A DNA stretch of 64,000 bases from Endomychus coccineus (Eukaryota > Arthropoda > Insecta > Coleoptera > Endomychidae), in NCBI GenBank assembly GCA_958510875.1, contig OY294067.1:274022742-274086741 (forward strand). The letters run 5' to 3'. The position numbers and the translations under genes were made by a program. The notes below the pieces were generated by a model, which was not told the DNA's origin, ran no database searches, and worked only from the letters and a program-made list of their open reading frames with translations. This document shows positions 1-10,385 of this stretch, piece by piece; the stretch's first letter is position 1, and each line of letters begins with the position of its first letter.

Positions 1-506
1 CTGGGTAGGTTTGCTGAAATTTTTGGGATGTTTATTCGAATATAGACTAAGATCTTCGCGATACTTCTTCAAATAAAGACCAGATCCTCGTTTTCCCAAA
101 GCTATAACTTCCATTGTTTTCTTAAGTCTTTCCCTTTGCTCGAAGGTTTTCCTAGCTGTTTTGCTATCGTTGATGGTCTTAGCGATACCTGCACTACCTT
201 CCGCCAATGCTCCAGAAGCTGATAAGCCTACAATAATTTCATGATTTTATTCACGCCGAAAGCGAGAATCGTCTCTCCAAATTTCGCGTCGTTAGATTTA
301 ACACGTTGCTAAGCAGTATTCTCTAATATTTTATTGACCTCGTGGCGTTCTTCCAAACTAGCGTTACGTAAATATGAAATATTGTATTGGCAACAAGCTC
401 TATCGAGTAAATTGATACCAGGTTCTCCTCTTTTCAACCGTTCTTCTAATTTTGTGCCAAGAGCACAGCATTGATATCCGGGAATATGACGTTCAAACAG
501 GAGCAT
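1..506 (-). pseudogene. Phospholipase A2-like (parvovirus VP1-type) domain, Polinton/adintovirus remnant
   Basis: Seen: a minus-strand frame opens with ATG at 506 and runs 65 codons to a stop at 309. Residues 9-45 have the layout of the PLA2-like domain of parvovirus VP1 and of many insect Polinton/adintovirus accessory proteins (PGY, then GTKLEERL, then GINLLD, then a Cys-rich helix). The catalytic His-Asp pair expected near residues 41-42 is Tyr-Asn, and the glycine-rich calcium loop is altered, so activity is not expected. Beyond 309 similarity continues on the same strand, but through an in-frame stop and a frameshift, and then leaves the window at base 1. Family knowledge: these proteins are thought to breach membranes in viruses and are often found with Polinton genes. 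The Polinton integrase on the same strand at 0.9-1.6 kb supports that origin. Dead relic; the family call is fairly sure, the exact element is not. Confidence 0.6.
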
Positions 507-696
507 CTTGATAAGCGTAATGAGAACGTCTTACCCTACTTATGCTAACATACAGACTGATGAGAATTCGTGATTACACCTTTATCTAAAGATAGAAGTG
601 GAGGAGGGGGAAATATCTCAAAAATATTATTTTCAATAATTTCCAAATTTTCTCAATACAAAAAAAGGTTAGTTTAGTCTTAACAATACATGTTAT

Positions 697-864
697 TCAA
701 ATATTAAAATCTTCAATCATGTTTCGGCCTCCTAGTGGTAAATATGCAAATCCTCGAGTCAACAATACTCCAGCTGCTTGTTTGTTCCTGATAATCTTCA
801 AATCTTCAATGGTGAATTCATAGAACGAGATCTGAATTGTCGGTCCAACTATTGTGATTATTAT
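697..864 (-). pseudogene. Short conserved-looking peptide between integrase and PLA2 relics
   Basis: A minus-strand frame of 55 codons between two stops (697-699 and 865-867), with no start codon near its beginning. It includes the stretch FYEFTIEDLKII followed by a glycine-rich tail (LPLGGRN). Base use is less AT-biased than its surroundings and it lies in order between the integrase and the PLA2-like relic, so I read it as part of the same Polinton-type remnant. I do not recognise the family and assign no function. Confidence 0.3.
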
Positions 865-879
865 CTAGATCCAACCACT

Positions 880-1632
880 TGCCATACTATTGACCCCTCG
901 TCTCTTGTAATATTGTTTTACCAAGTACACTTATCGTTTTTCCCGAAATGAGTGTAATAGGACCTGTTATGTGAACTCTTATAATTTTAAACAATTCGTC
1001 GACCAATTGGGTGTATATCCTTTTCTAAATATATGTTCAGCTTTACTCATTCGCATCACATCCTCAACGACGTTGTATTTGTGAGACTGAGCCAACTTGA
1101 TGTGCGAGTAGGATTGCTTCAATATCTCGGTCTCATTCTGTTTCGTCACTTTTATTTGAGCCATATTTGTAGTACAATACATTTATCATATTTTTCCGTG
1201 ATACCGTATGTCAAGCCATTTGTATTTCCTGCTCATACTGAATTGTTTGTAGAGCGTTTCTTTCAATGTTCGAATGACACGTTCAGCAATGGCTGTTTGA
1301 TCTTATGTTTCTTCATTAGATCGTCAAAGTGTTTATTGAAGAATTCACCTACCTGATCACTTTGTAGATTGCACTGATATAGAAGTAACCGATTTTCGAA
1401 CATCTTCGGCCGATTTTGTTTTCAACGAACGAGTCCACAGAAATTTCAATAAGCAATCGATCATCACCAAAATGTATTTGAATCCTCGAATCTCACATGG
1501 GTGATTCCAGTTACCCGTTTCAGTCAGATCCATATAACACAAATCATCCAGACCTTTTATGATTGTTCTGCAGAGTTTAAAATTCTTCCTACTCGGCTTA
1601 TGAAGCTCATGCACAACTTGTTCTTTACTCAT
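880..1632 (-). pseudogene. Polinton (Maverick) retroviral-type integrase relic
   Basis: Seen: the frame opening at 1632 encodes 91 residues with the Polinton signature KPSRKNF, IIKGLDDL, and GFKYILVMID. The frame then breaks at about 1,360. Further pieces follow in other minus-strand frames: SDQVGEFFNKHFDDLMKK (the second catalytic Asp region), then AIAERVIRTLKETLYKQF (the catalytic Glu region), then near 979-1,182 the C-terminal block with RMSKAEHIFRKGYTPNWST. Family knowledge: Polinton integrases use a DDE core plus a chromodomain-like tail to insert the element. At least two frameshifts split it, so it is inactive. No Polinton polymerase, ATPase or capsid gene is visible in the window. Confidence 0.8.
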
Positions 1633-1712
1633 CTTATCAATGCAGAAATCTAGTGTACAATTAATTTTGTGGGCATATTTACAGGATTTGGAGTTATACG
1701 TTTCACATAGAC

Positions 1713-1877
1713 CTACTTTGTTCTTGTTGTGGATGATGAGGGTTTCTTCTTAGAAGTTTTAACAGATGTTATTCGTCCTTTCAATGCCTCCACTATACTA
1801 CTTATGTCATTCAGACGTATGTCCACACCGTTAAATATTTTATTGATCTCTTTTGAATCATTTCTGTTTTCCCTCAT
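1713..1877 (-). CDS. Small lysine/serine-rich ORF upstream of the integrase relic
   Basis: ATG at 1877, 54 codons, stop at 1713-1715, on the same strand and about 80 bases upstream of the integrase reading frame. It has a short helical, coiled-coil-like middle and a Lys/Ser/Thr-rich tail. It may be another Polinton accessory ORF or chance; no family recognised. Confidence 0.2.
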   Translation of the reverse strand: MRENRNDSKEINKIFNGVDIRLNDISSIVEALKGRITSVKTSKKKPSSSTTRTK

Positions 1878-1935
1878 ACTATCCGCTTATGGAATATCTT
1901 TAATTTACATATTTCAAACTAAAATCACATGTTAG

Positions 1936-3300
1936 CTTTTATTCTATAGAGAATACGTATTCAATTTATTTTATTGTTATGAATAATATGTAGAGAAAAT
2001 TGAACCTTCAAGATATTTTTCATATATGTATCTAATATACGTGAGATATATCTGGAATATTTGAACTGTGAAAAAATCTATGTATATTAAACATCGAATC
2101 TTAGATCAAAACTTAAAATAGATTGGATTAACTGAAATTTGACGTCTATTTATTCTACTCGTGTTTCCTAGATTATTTTTTTGAGATTTTGAACAATTGA
2201 GAGATCCAAGTCAATGTTGTATCCGTCATAGAGGAAATGTATAACAGCTAGCAGGGTGGTTCTAGAATTTATTGAAGCATGTATTTTCACGCTAACAGGA
2301 TAAAGGTTAGGGGAGTTAGTGACCTAGGGTTCGATTAATTAAAATTAGTTTTCACGATTATCACTCGTTTTTCAAATGCATAACATCACCAGATAACTTT
2401 ATCTACACAATGAGTTTACCTAACCTGAAATGTCAATGTGATTGTGATCGAAGTCGCGGGTAATTTGAAATGGTGAGTTTTCATTGGAACCCTCTTTAAT
2501 AGCAGCAACTTGAATCGGGGATCTGTTTGCCTACAAAAGTTGTTGATGTGTGTATCTTCGCTTTGCTACTTTCTTCAATTCACTATCGCAACTCGACAAT
2601 AGCGTATATTGAAACTCCGAATCAGGTAATGGGCATTATATAAAGGTTAAATCTCCTTTCGCCTAGAGTTTATATATCGCATGTTACGAACGCAAATACA
2701 TTGCTAGATTGCGACTATTCGTTTTAAAATCGATGCAATCCAATTTTCACTACTAATTACAAACAAAACCGAACTATATTAAAATCGGAAACTAGCCACC
2801 TGCTACTCAATTATAGTGCCAGAAACTCTGTCATGCTGAATGTTAGAATTTAGAGACACATTTGAAAATAATATAAATCCATTTAATCGTATTATAATTT
2901 ACTCTGTCGTTATCTAGATGTCTCAACTATGAAATAATTTGAACAGTTGATGTACTTCCTAATGTTAACACTAAGTTTACCTTCAACTTCAATTGAAATA
3001 AACTTCAATGTAATGATAGTGAATGTGCATTTCAATTTAAACCTCATATCTATGATGATGTAATATTGTATGCATCATTGAATAAAATATTACACTTATA
3101 ACAATGACTACTCCATTAGCTATAAACAGGCAAAGTTCGAATGCCTATATCCTCTCCTAACATTCCACCGCTGGCGATGTTCTTCGAACATTATGGGTTT
3201 CTTCTCCTGGAGTCAGAGTATAGGGAAAAAGCGACATATCGTAAAGTTTTGAAGAACCCTTTTGTGTCCAATGATCACAACTAGCTCACCAGGATATACT
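1936..3300. other. AT-rich sequence, nothing recognised
   Basis: No open frame of useful length, no repeat shared with the rest of the window that I can see, and no RNA-like structure. Probably decayed intergenic DNA. Confidence 0.5.
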
Positions 3301-3443
3301 ACACTCAGGGCTCGTGCTCATACGCTTTCTTAAATTCTTGATTCAGCTTTTCTATCTTAGAATTTTGGCTAGAGCAGTTCGCGCTCTGTATAATCCGATC
3401 AATCAAGAATCTATGGACACGCATCACTACGAGCCCTGAGTGT
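3301..3443. repeat. Short foldback (imperfect palindrome)
   Basis: The ends are exact inverted copies of ACACTCAGGGCTCGT. Inside them a second 10-bp inverted pair (ATTCTTGATT and its complement) stays in register, with mismatched sequence between. Total 143 bp, which would fold into a single long imperfect hairpin. The size and structure suit a decayed MITE. No convincing target-site duplication is visible. Confidence 0.55.
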
Positions 3444-3939
3444 TAAGCTCACTAACGTATAGAACGTTACAGTATTCATGAATATTATATCTTTTCAGTG
3501 TAATATTATTTTATCACTCTTCAGTATTTGATGCCGGCTTCAAATAACGTTCTTATTGGAAGACATCTACCAAAGAAAAAATTTTGGCGAAGTCCTTGAG
3601 ATAAACTCATCCTTTGAACTGTGGCAATTAGTAAGACGTTTTATAAGATTCTAGTAGAGATCATTAGGAGTTTATGTGAAATATTTATGGAATCATTGAA
3701 ACATATTTCTGAATCTCAAGCTTAGCACTGGATATCATATCTCCAAAAAATTTCAACAAGTCCGGCATGAAGGCTCTCTTGGAAGATTCACGGTTTGCAA
3801 CCTGAGCTTTGTGATATACTCTCACGATTGCTCTCAAATGAACCACTCTATGTGGTGATTTTTGGAGTCTCCTCCGATACAATGGATATCGAAGTTGGTG
3901 TTTCACAGATATCCATCTAGAACCCTACATTGTTTCTGC

Positions 3940-4580
3940 TCCAAATCAACCATCTGTTGGAAGTTACCTCTTATTCCGTCCTCAGCTTAGCTATGATGAT
4001 GATATCGCTCCCTCATCTGGAGCCCCCATATCATTCAATGAAGCCAGTGGAGTAAGACAGAGACAGTACGATGCAAAGAATGAGGATATGGCAACGATTT
4101 TGAAAAGGGAATCTGATAATCTAGTAGAGTTTGGTGCAACGAAAAATCAAGCTTGAATTTTCTCCAGGAAAGCGGATCCCACAATCCCTGGAAAGATGAT
4201 GTCAGGTACAATATTCCTATGGACTTGTCACCAAAACTTATCTATCCCGTGCCACCCCAGAAGCTCCTCATAATCGAAAAAACACGGATCGAACCTAATT
4301 TGGAGTAGTATTTACCTCGTATTTGTAGTTTAGCTTCAAAACATACGCGGAAGCTCATAGATCCTATCCAGAAGATATTCATCTGATTCTTATGAATTCA
4401 TTGACCTCTCTCAAACATGTCACTGTATTCTATAGATATTTTCTTGTCGGTAATCATCAGAAGTTTCCACTACTGGATTACAAGTAATCAGACTTAACGA
4501 GCTCAAACTGGTAACTCCTTCATTGTCAAGCTCGATATCTGCAGATTTCCTCTCTATCAGGTCTACTTAGTGAAATACAA
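3940..4580 (+). pseudogene. CR1-like LINE reverse-transcriptase relic (palm to C-terminus)
   Basis: A frame at about 3,980-4,145 reads YDDDIAPSSGAPISFNEASG and onward to NLVEFGATK, matching the region around and after the YADD box of CR1-like arthropod RTs (box decayed to YDDD). Near 4,500 it reads RAQTGNSFIVKLDICR, which parallels the RAQTSHHFTVKLEICR tail of the second copy at 33.5-35.1 kb. Stops and frame changes lie between. The pairing with the better copy is what makes the call. Inactive. Confidence 0.6.
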
Positions 4581-5186
4581 ACTCATTTCGTGTTAGAAGT
4601 CAATTTACAAAGTTTTGGTTATCCAGGTTGTGACTGTTCAGTTCGGAAACCCAAAACTATGTCTAACAAGGTCTGATGCCTAAAACCTGTAAACTTACAA
4701 GAAATAGCCCATTGGCTCCAAACATTCCACCGTTGGCTCATGGAATGTTCTTCTAAGAACATCACAGAGCTTTTTCCCATGTGGACATTAGACAAAATCA
4801 TAATTAACCCCTTTTTCCATTTCCTAAAGCCATGAAAGGATGGATTATTTCTGGAAAACCTTCTTTTACTACCTTCAATAAATAGAAGGAGAGAAGGAAA
4901 ATCAAGAATAACACTATTTTCGACATTTAGTTACTTTAAATGGCTACCTTACATCATGTTTGCTTCTTTTGTTTATACTTCATTCTTCCGTTTTCATGTG
5001 GGTTGCATTTCATTGGTCTAGGATGTTCGGAAAAATGATTGCCACCATATTTGAACATGTCCAGAATAATGTCCAAATTCATTCAACTTACTTTGGTTGT
5101 TTTCTTCTTCCACTCGATGATGTACCCTTTTTCCATTTCCTACTACGTCTGTCCATGCTATCATGAACATTACTTCCACTTTCTAG

Positions 5187-5345
5187 ATCTCTTATTTCGA
5201 ACTAAAATCAACTTGTATCCCAAAGAAATAAACCCACAACACGCTGAAAGGTCTCTGGTTGATACCACCAATGCAATGAACAAGATCAAAATGCAATTTT
5301 TTTCAGACAAACCCATTTTGGAAATGCATCAATTTATTGATCCAG
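5187..5345 (+). other. Exon-like segment, no family recognised
   Basis: Seen: an open segment flanked by a pyrimidine-rich acceptor ending TTCTAG (5181-5186) and a strong donor, CCAG followed by GTATGT at 5346. Length 159 bp. The entering phase needs two bases and the exit leaves one, so it could sit inside a longer message. The peptide contains LYPKEINPQHAERSL and MQFFSDKPILEMHQFID, with mixed composition unlike low-complexity noise. I see no adjoining exons and no family. It may be a single exon of a host gene with long introns, or a fossil. Weak. Confidence 0.3.
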
Positions 5346-6469
5346 GTATGTTATTCCTTTTATCAACACAAGGGCTTGAATTGATGTTCATTTAATGTCC
5401 AAGTACTTTCTCAAATGACGAAAATATGGAGGAAATGCATTTTGAATTTCTGAATGCACCGCCTTCCATAAGTACTTACACAAAAAAAACAGGTGGAAGG
5501 TTCCATCGATTAAATTCCGTTGAAATATTTTATGATTCCGAAGGTGATAGCGTGAAAACTGCCAATGCACATAATATCAACAATAGATTAACAACTCAAG
5601 ATTAATGTAGCGTTATAAGAAATCTGACATATGACGGTTCCATTGTAACAAACTTCCTATATTATATGGAAACGCATTTGTCAGAGACTTAAAAAGGTTA
5701 AACATATGTGGTGCAGAATAAATCTAACAGGGATTAACTAAAGCTCATGTATATAATGATGCACATAAATAATTTAAATGATACGAATGAGATTAACAAA
5801 CCTTATATAATTTCACAGCTGTCAGTTTAGTGGAATCCCTGCAAGTTGATAGCCCACGGCATGGTTTTACGAGCTGCAGAGAGCGTTGCAACAAATGAGT
5901 GGACAGGATATAGGAGAGGATAGACGAGCGACTGAGGCTCTTGTAAGGGCATCAAAGAAATAGTGGTTCCACTTATCGTAGTGTCCCTCAGGGCGTCGGA
6001 AAATGTTGTTTCAGACATCTTATTAGTTCTAAGCTGTCTACTTGACAGAGCCATGTATTTTTACAGCGCTGTGCGGTATTGACTCTACTATTGAAGGTTC
6101 TTGATACTCAGCATATTTAATGATTTTGTAATGTATTGAATAGGGATTGAATGATTGAGCCCGAATGAAAGAAAAATTATTTACACTGCTCAACCCATCT
6201 CAGGATAGCAGTGTATCACGCGTGGAAATATTTGGGGGTTATAGGCACCATGAAAGATGTCGCTTGGAGTGAGTTTCACAACTTCGCAGTTCAATAGAAA
6301 AATGAACTCTGGCAGAAACGAATCAGTGCCTAAATTCTCAACATTGTGGCATTAAAAATGAACAAATTGCATTTTGATGAAGTTTTCGTTCCTTTTATTA
6401 GAAAACCTGCTGGTCTGGTATTGACTAGAAGCTTTTCAGGATGCTATGGGATTATTTATTAAGAATAGG

Positions 6470-6768
6470 TTATTATCATCGACATATACATATGGACTGC
6501 GCGTGGCAATGATAAGCGCGGGTAGTGCCGGCGTGAGAGAGGGGAAAACGAAGAGGACTAATACTGTCTTTATCTACTTTAACTATCGCGTTTCTATTGG
6601 CCGCTGCGTTGCCATGGAAATGCACATGACTGTAGCTAGTATGTTTACGTCCCGAGCCGATAGATAAAGACAGTATTAGTCCTCTTCGTTTTCCCCTCTC
6701 TCACGCCGGCACTACCCGCGCTTATCATTGCCACGCGCAGTCATATGTATTATGTCGATGGTTATTAT
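6470..6768. repeat. Hairpin element with perfect 82-bp inverted repeat
   Basis: Positions 6,495-6,576 and 6,661-6,742 are exact reverse complements over all 82 bases. About 25 bp further out on each side pair imperfectly (CATCGACATA region). The loop is 84 bp. The arms are clearly more GC-rich than the flanks (for example AGTGCCGGCGTGAGAGAGGG). A young foldback/MITE is the simplest reading, since old arms would have diverged. A 73-codon open frame across it is a by-product. No other copy is visible in the window. Confidence 0.85.
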
Positions 6769-7129
6769 TTACTGAAAGGAGGCGAAACTATTGTATCACT
6801 GACAGAGATAGGGATTGGGCAAAATAACGAAATGCATTGTCTGAAAAAAGAAAACAATAAAGGTATGTTGAATGATTGTTGAGACTGGAAACGTGAATAA
6901 TGTTTTTAATATTTTAAATGTAAGTCGAAGGAATAAATCAGAAGAAATCGAAAAAAAATAGTCATTCAAAAAAATGTCATGTTTATTTTTTCATGATTGC
7001 ATTTTAGCATTTCCACCCAGGAAAAATGCATATTTAAGAATGAATTTTGAAGATTTGAAGGGATAATATTAATAATGTTGAACATTGAATAGCCAAATAT
7101 AGCCAAAATAGGTCAGAATTTCTTACTTG

Positions 7130-7260
7130 CAGGTATTTGGGGTTGCTGATCATGATTCCGGTGTCAGATTTGAATTACCACGCACCTGGGGCTCAGGGCT
7201 TCCTGGTACCATCGTTGTCTCCAGGGGATTTGGGAGAATATCTTTGGCAATGAAGTGAGA
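7130..7260 (+). repeat. Single 'GGTTGCTGATCATGATTCC' module
   Basis: The stretch ATTTGGGGTTGCTGATCATG resembles the repeated 'TTTTNGGGTCGCTGAT' modules inside the palindromic elements at 37.5-38.3 and 41.5-42.0 kb. The remainder up to 7,400 does not align to them by eye. Probably a fragment of the same family. Confidence 0.35.
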
Positions 7261-8179
7261 CTTATTGGGGAGGTTCTCTTGAGGTTGCCGGTCACGACCA
7301 TGACACTCAATAGTAATCTGGTGGTTAGGATACCCTGATGACCTAGGTCATCTTCATAGATTGTTTCTTAACATGATCTGAAATGTAGCCAAATTCGTAT
7401 CTTTGAGGTTTTTGAGGCCCTATTCAGGATTCTTGTATTGATTTTAAAAAATCATCAAAATTTCGAAATTAACCTGGACAATTTTACCATAGTTTGCAAT
7501 CACAAAAATACTAACTTGGATTGCCAGGAAATGTTCAGAGAATATATGGTGCAGCTTCGCCTATTTTTTGAACATTTGAACAGAATTCCGCAAGATCAAT
7601 GACTTTGACTTGGAAGCTACATGGAAATTGAAGGAGTAAAGTGTAAAGGAAGTCGAAAAAATGAAAGTATATGTGAAAAATAGTGCTTCTTTTTTGATTT
7701 CCCTAATTCGAATTTACATAAGCAGCAAAGTTTAATAAAATTGCTTGTTTCGTCTCACATGAAACCGGTTATGATAGTTAAAAGGAATTGAGAATTTGTA
7801 ACCCATTTGAAAATGTCACCTTTACAACATGGGATTTAGATTCTAGATGCCTTTTTATAGAGGTAGTTATAGCTTAAGGACCAATTCAAAATATTGAACC
7901 CACACTCTTGGTCACACTATCGTAGTGTTGTATTCATTTGTTTTCCTTAGTACAGGCAACCCGACAGAAGGACGGTGAGACATTGTGTAGACTGTTTGAT
8001 GAGGATTATGCATCAATTGCAGACACACTGCAAATTTCCCGCGGACTATAGCAGAAGAAAATACTTTGGTGATATTAACATAGTACTGATGAAACTGAGA
8101 GGTTTTAGAGACACTGAACTAATGATTTTATTTCAATCTGAACCCTCCAGAAGAAGGTGTGTTTATCTCACGATTCGCT

Positions 8180-8330
8180 CCGAGTTATCGTGTTTACAAG
8201 ATTCTGTGACATAAATACAGACATACAAACGGATTTTTTCAAAGTTGCTTGAAATTCAATGAGAAATACTATGGTGCAGGAGTTTTTGCTCTAGGACTTT
8301 AATTTAACGATTTTAGAAATAGATTCATCA
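8180..8330 (+). repeat. Dispersed repeat, copy 1 (second copy at 14,255)
   Basis: Shares GAGTTATCGT, TTTTTTCAAAGTTGCT, then GATGAGAAATACTATGGTGC (adjusting for a few changes) and GATTTTAGAAATAGATT with the stretch at 14,255-14,375, in the same orientation. This copy has about 30 extra bases in the middle. Family unknown. Confidence 0.6.
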
Positions 8331-8389
8331 TCATCATCAATTGGGGGGAGGTTTGTGGCTTACAATAAGTTCTCTAGGGATCAGTTTTA

Positions 8390-8720
8390 CTTCACTGAAG
8401 CTTGAGGGTTGTCAGAGAAGGGCGTTCCAACAGGATGTGAGAGGCAGTTTATTCCACATGGATTTCCTACATATAGGATCATCTGAATTGCCCATAGTAT
8501 GAAGGTGTTTGGCCCGTTGCAGTCATTTCTCTGATGTCCCTTCTGTTTAGATAAAGCAATTGCTTTGAGCACGCCTGCCTCATACGTGATGATTCTCGTC
8601 AAAAGTCAGACCACTCTTTGTTCAGTTGGCCTAAAAGGGCGAGAACTCGCTAGGCCAGGGAGTCGGCCGTTTCATTTCCTTCAACTCCACTGTGTTCAGA
8701 GACCTAGATGAGTTGAACTC
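8390..8720 (-). pseudogene. LINE (R1/Jockey-like) RNase H to C-terminal fragment
   Basis: Minus-strand frames read EHSGVEGNETADSLA (the RNase H HSGVxGNExAD block carrying the last catalytic Asp) and, downstream, LLYLNRRDIREMTA, which corresponds to the stretch before the C-terminal zinc-binding region of R1/Jockey-type ORF2 proteins. Stops interrupt it and no RT portion precedes it. A 3' fragment of an inactive element. Confidence 0.6.
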
Positions 8721-8754
8721 CATTCCTCCTGGCGAATTAAATATTTCATCCAAA

Positions 8755-8850
8755 ATTCTGCCAGAATATTGCATATAACTTTTATCGCGGGCTTTGAGTG
8801 CGGCGATCGAATCAAGAAATTCCGTAACGAAAAATAATGTAAGACCTAAA
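8755..8850 (+). repeat. Helentron-type left-end fragment
   Basis: ATTGCATATAACTTTTATCG, then GGGCTTTGAGTGCGGCGATC, then GAATCAAGAAATTCCGTAAC. The same block lies at 9,150-9,222 directly before helicase-endonuclease coding sequence and, inverted, at 57,395-57,453. An orphan copy of the end motif. Confidence 0.55.
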
Positions 8851-8861
8851 CACCTAACATG

Positions 8862-9139
8862 TGTCAAATTAATTAATTAATTTGAAGTTTCTAAAAGTGA
8901 GAAATTTCGCTATTTTATACGAATGTTATAACACTCTTTAGACTCCGGGATGTTTACGTGGCCTATCGCAATTAGAAGGTTCGAATTATCTAAAAACATA
9001 ATTGCATGAACTCCAGACGTCCTATGTAATCAGCTACGAACGAAATCATTTTGACATATGCCTCTAGGAGGTCGCTACGCGTCAGTTAGAGTTTATACGT
9101 TAGACGCGCGTAGACGAGACCTGAGAGTACCTGTTTCTA
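8862..9139 (+). repeat. R1 repeat, copy D (internally deleted and truncated)
   Basis: Starts TGTCAAATTAATT and carries ACGTGGCCTATCG, AATTAGAAGGTTCGAATTAT and the GACATATGCCTC block, as do the copies at 27.6-28.3, 56.5-57.2 and 60.3-61.0 kb. Relative to the 27.6-kb copy it lacks the middle (from GAGTTTATAC to GTTAGACGCGCG) and ends at CTGTTTCTATT exactly where the Helentron end motif begins. The Helentron therefore seems to have landed in it. Confidence 0.65.
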
Positions 9140-9140
9140 T

Positions 9141-10385
9141 TAAGCTATTGCATATATTGCATATAGCTTTTATCGCGGGCTTTGAGCGCGGCGACCGAAT
9201 CAAGAAATTCCGTAACGAAAAATAACAGGAACTCGCTTATGTTGCGCTCTCTCGGGTGACTAATATTGAAAAATTGTATATCACGACAAAAAACGTTTCT
9301 ACATTCAAGTTTTATAATAATCGAAAGCAAGCTGCATCGACTGCATCTTTGTTGCAAAAATTCAAAAGACTGCCTTTAAATAGTGTTCAGACGACAGCTC
9401 AAAGTGTCTTAGATTTCATTAGTAATAGAAATGGCATTTCAATAATGACTTTCAATTGCCAAATTCTAAATAGTCACAAATACGATTTACAAGATTCAGT
9501 TACGAGACAAACAAATGTGTCACTTCTTACCGAAACTTGCATGGCGCATGATAATCCGATTGAAATACCTAATTTCAATTGTATTGTTCGATTCAAACGA
9601 GATACTGTTCCAAAAGGTGGGGTAGCTATTTACCAAAATTAATAGTGTTACTAATATTATGACTCCGAATATTGAAATACATATTGCACACGTTAGCGAT
9701 GTTAATGCTAGGCGCTCATTTGTTGAAGATATTTGTGCTTGCTTATGCAAACTTAGAAATGGCCTACACATAGTCATGGTAGCAATTTACATTTCTCCGA
9801 ATCCAAAATTGGACGAGGTAGAGCATTTTATTCATCGCACTTTACTGGAGTACACTGAAGACGGGTCGAAAATACTTGGTACAAATGGTAATAAATTTCC
9901 ACTTATCTTGCCTGGCGATTTAAACATCAACTTCGCTGATAAAAAATCAGAGCGGTGGACAACTTTTCTTTCGGAAAAATTGAATTTGAAAATGAATAAT
10001 GATCCACAAGAATCCACAACAAAATATGGGATATTTAGAGGATATCAAGTCTCAAACTTATGTCTCTTATTTCAGTTACCATAAACCTATAGTTTCAATG
10101 ATAACAAATTCCTGAATAACCTACATGTATTGTAAAATAATAAAAATATTTTAAACGATATTAACTTCTCATTTATTCAATAAAAGAAAAAAAATTGTTT
10201 TCTTATCGGTCACCACGCTCAAAAGTAACTTGAATTAATATCAAAGAAAAAATTTGAATTAAAATATCAAAGAAAAAAAATACTGCATAAATTTAAAAAA
10301 ATAAATAATTATAATTGCGTAAGTTGAGAAAAAATGCTATGCAATAGCTTTACCGCGGCAGTCCCCGAATGCCACACGTATCTTT
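9141..10385 (+). mobile_element. Internally deleted Helentron-type rolling-circle element
   Basis: Left end: AAGCTATTGCATA...TAGC followed by GCTTTGAGCGCGGCGACCGA. Right end: CGGTCACCACGCTCAAAAG (10,206 region) and then GCTATGCAATAGC and TTTACCGCGGCAGTCCCC (about 10,335-10,370). The two ends are inverted copies with unequal spacing, as described for the asymmetric terminal repeats of Helentrons (Helitron2). Between them lies the last helicase motif plus the endonuclease; Rep and most of the helicase are missing. The block at 56.1-57.5 kb shows the same ends with different contents. Exact 5' and 3' ends are my estimate. Confidence 0.6.
9226..10110 (+). pseudogene. Helentron helicase C-terminus fused to EEP endonuclease
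   Basis: The frame begins after a stop at 9,223-9,225 with QELAYVALSRVTNIEKLY, which is PIF1-like helicase motif VI. It runs through FKFYNNR and LDFISNRNGISIMTFNCQ into an endonuclease/exonuclease/phosphatase domain (LLTETCMAHDNPIEIPNFNC, GGVAIYQN). A one-base frameshift near 9,640 moves it to the next frame (ISPNPKLDEVEHFIHRTLL, FPLILPGDLNINFADKKS). After 10,030 a third frame carries SYFSYHKPIVS. This order is the known C-terminal half of Helentron Rep-helicase-endonuclease proteins. Seemingly GD(F/L)N of the nuclease is kept as GDLN. Broken by at least two frameshifts and lacking Rep, so inactive. Confidence 0.8.

Noticed and set aside
6446..6667. 73-codon frame across the perfect hairpin
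   Set aside because: Its composition is dictated by the inverted repeat; no start context or homology.
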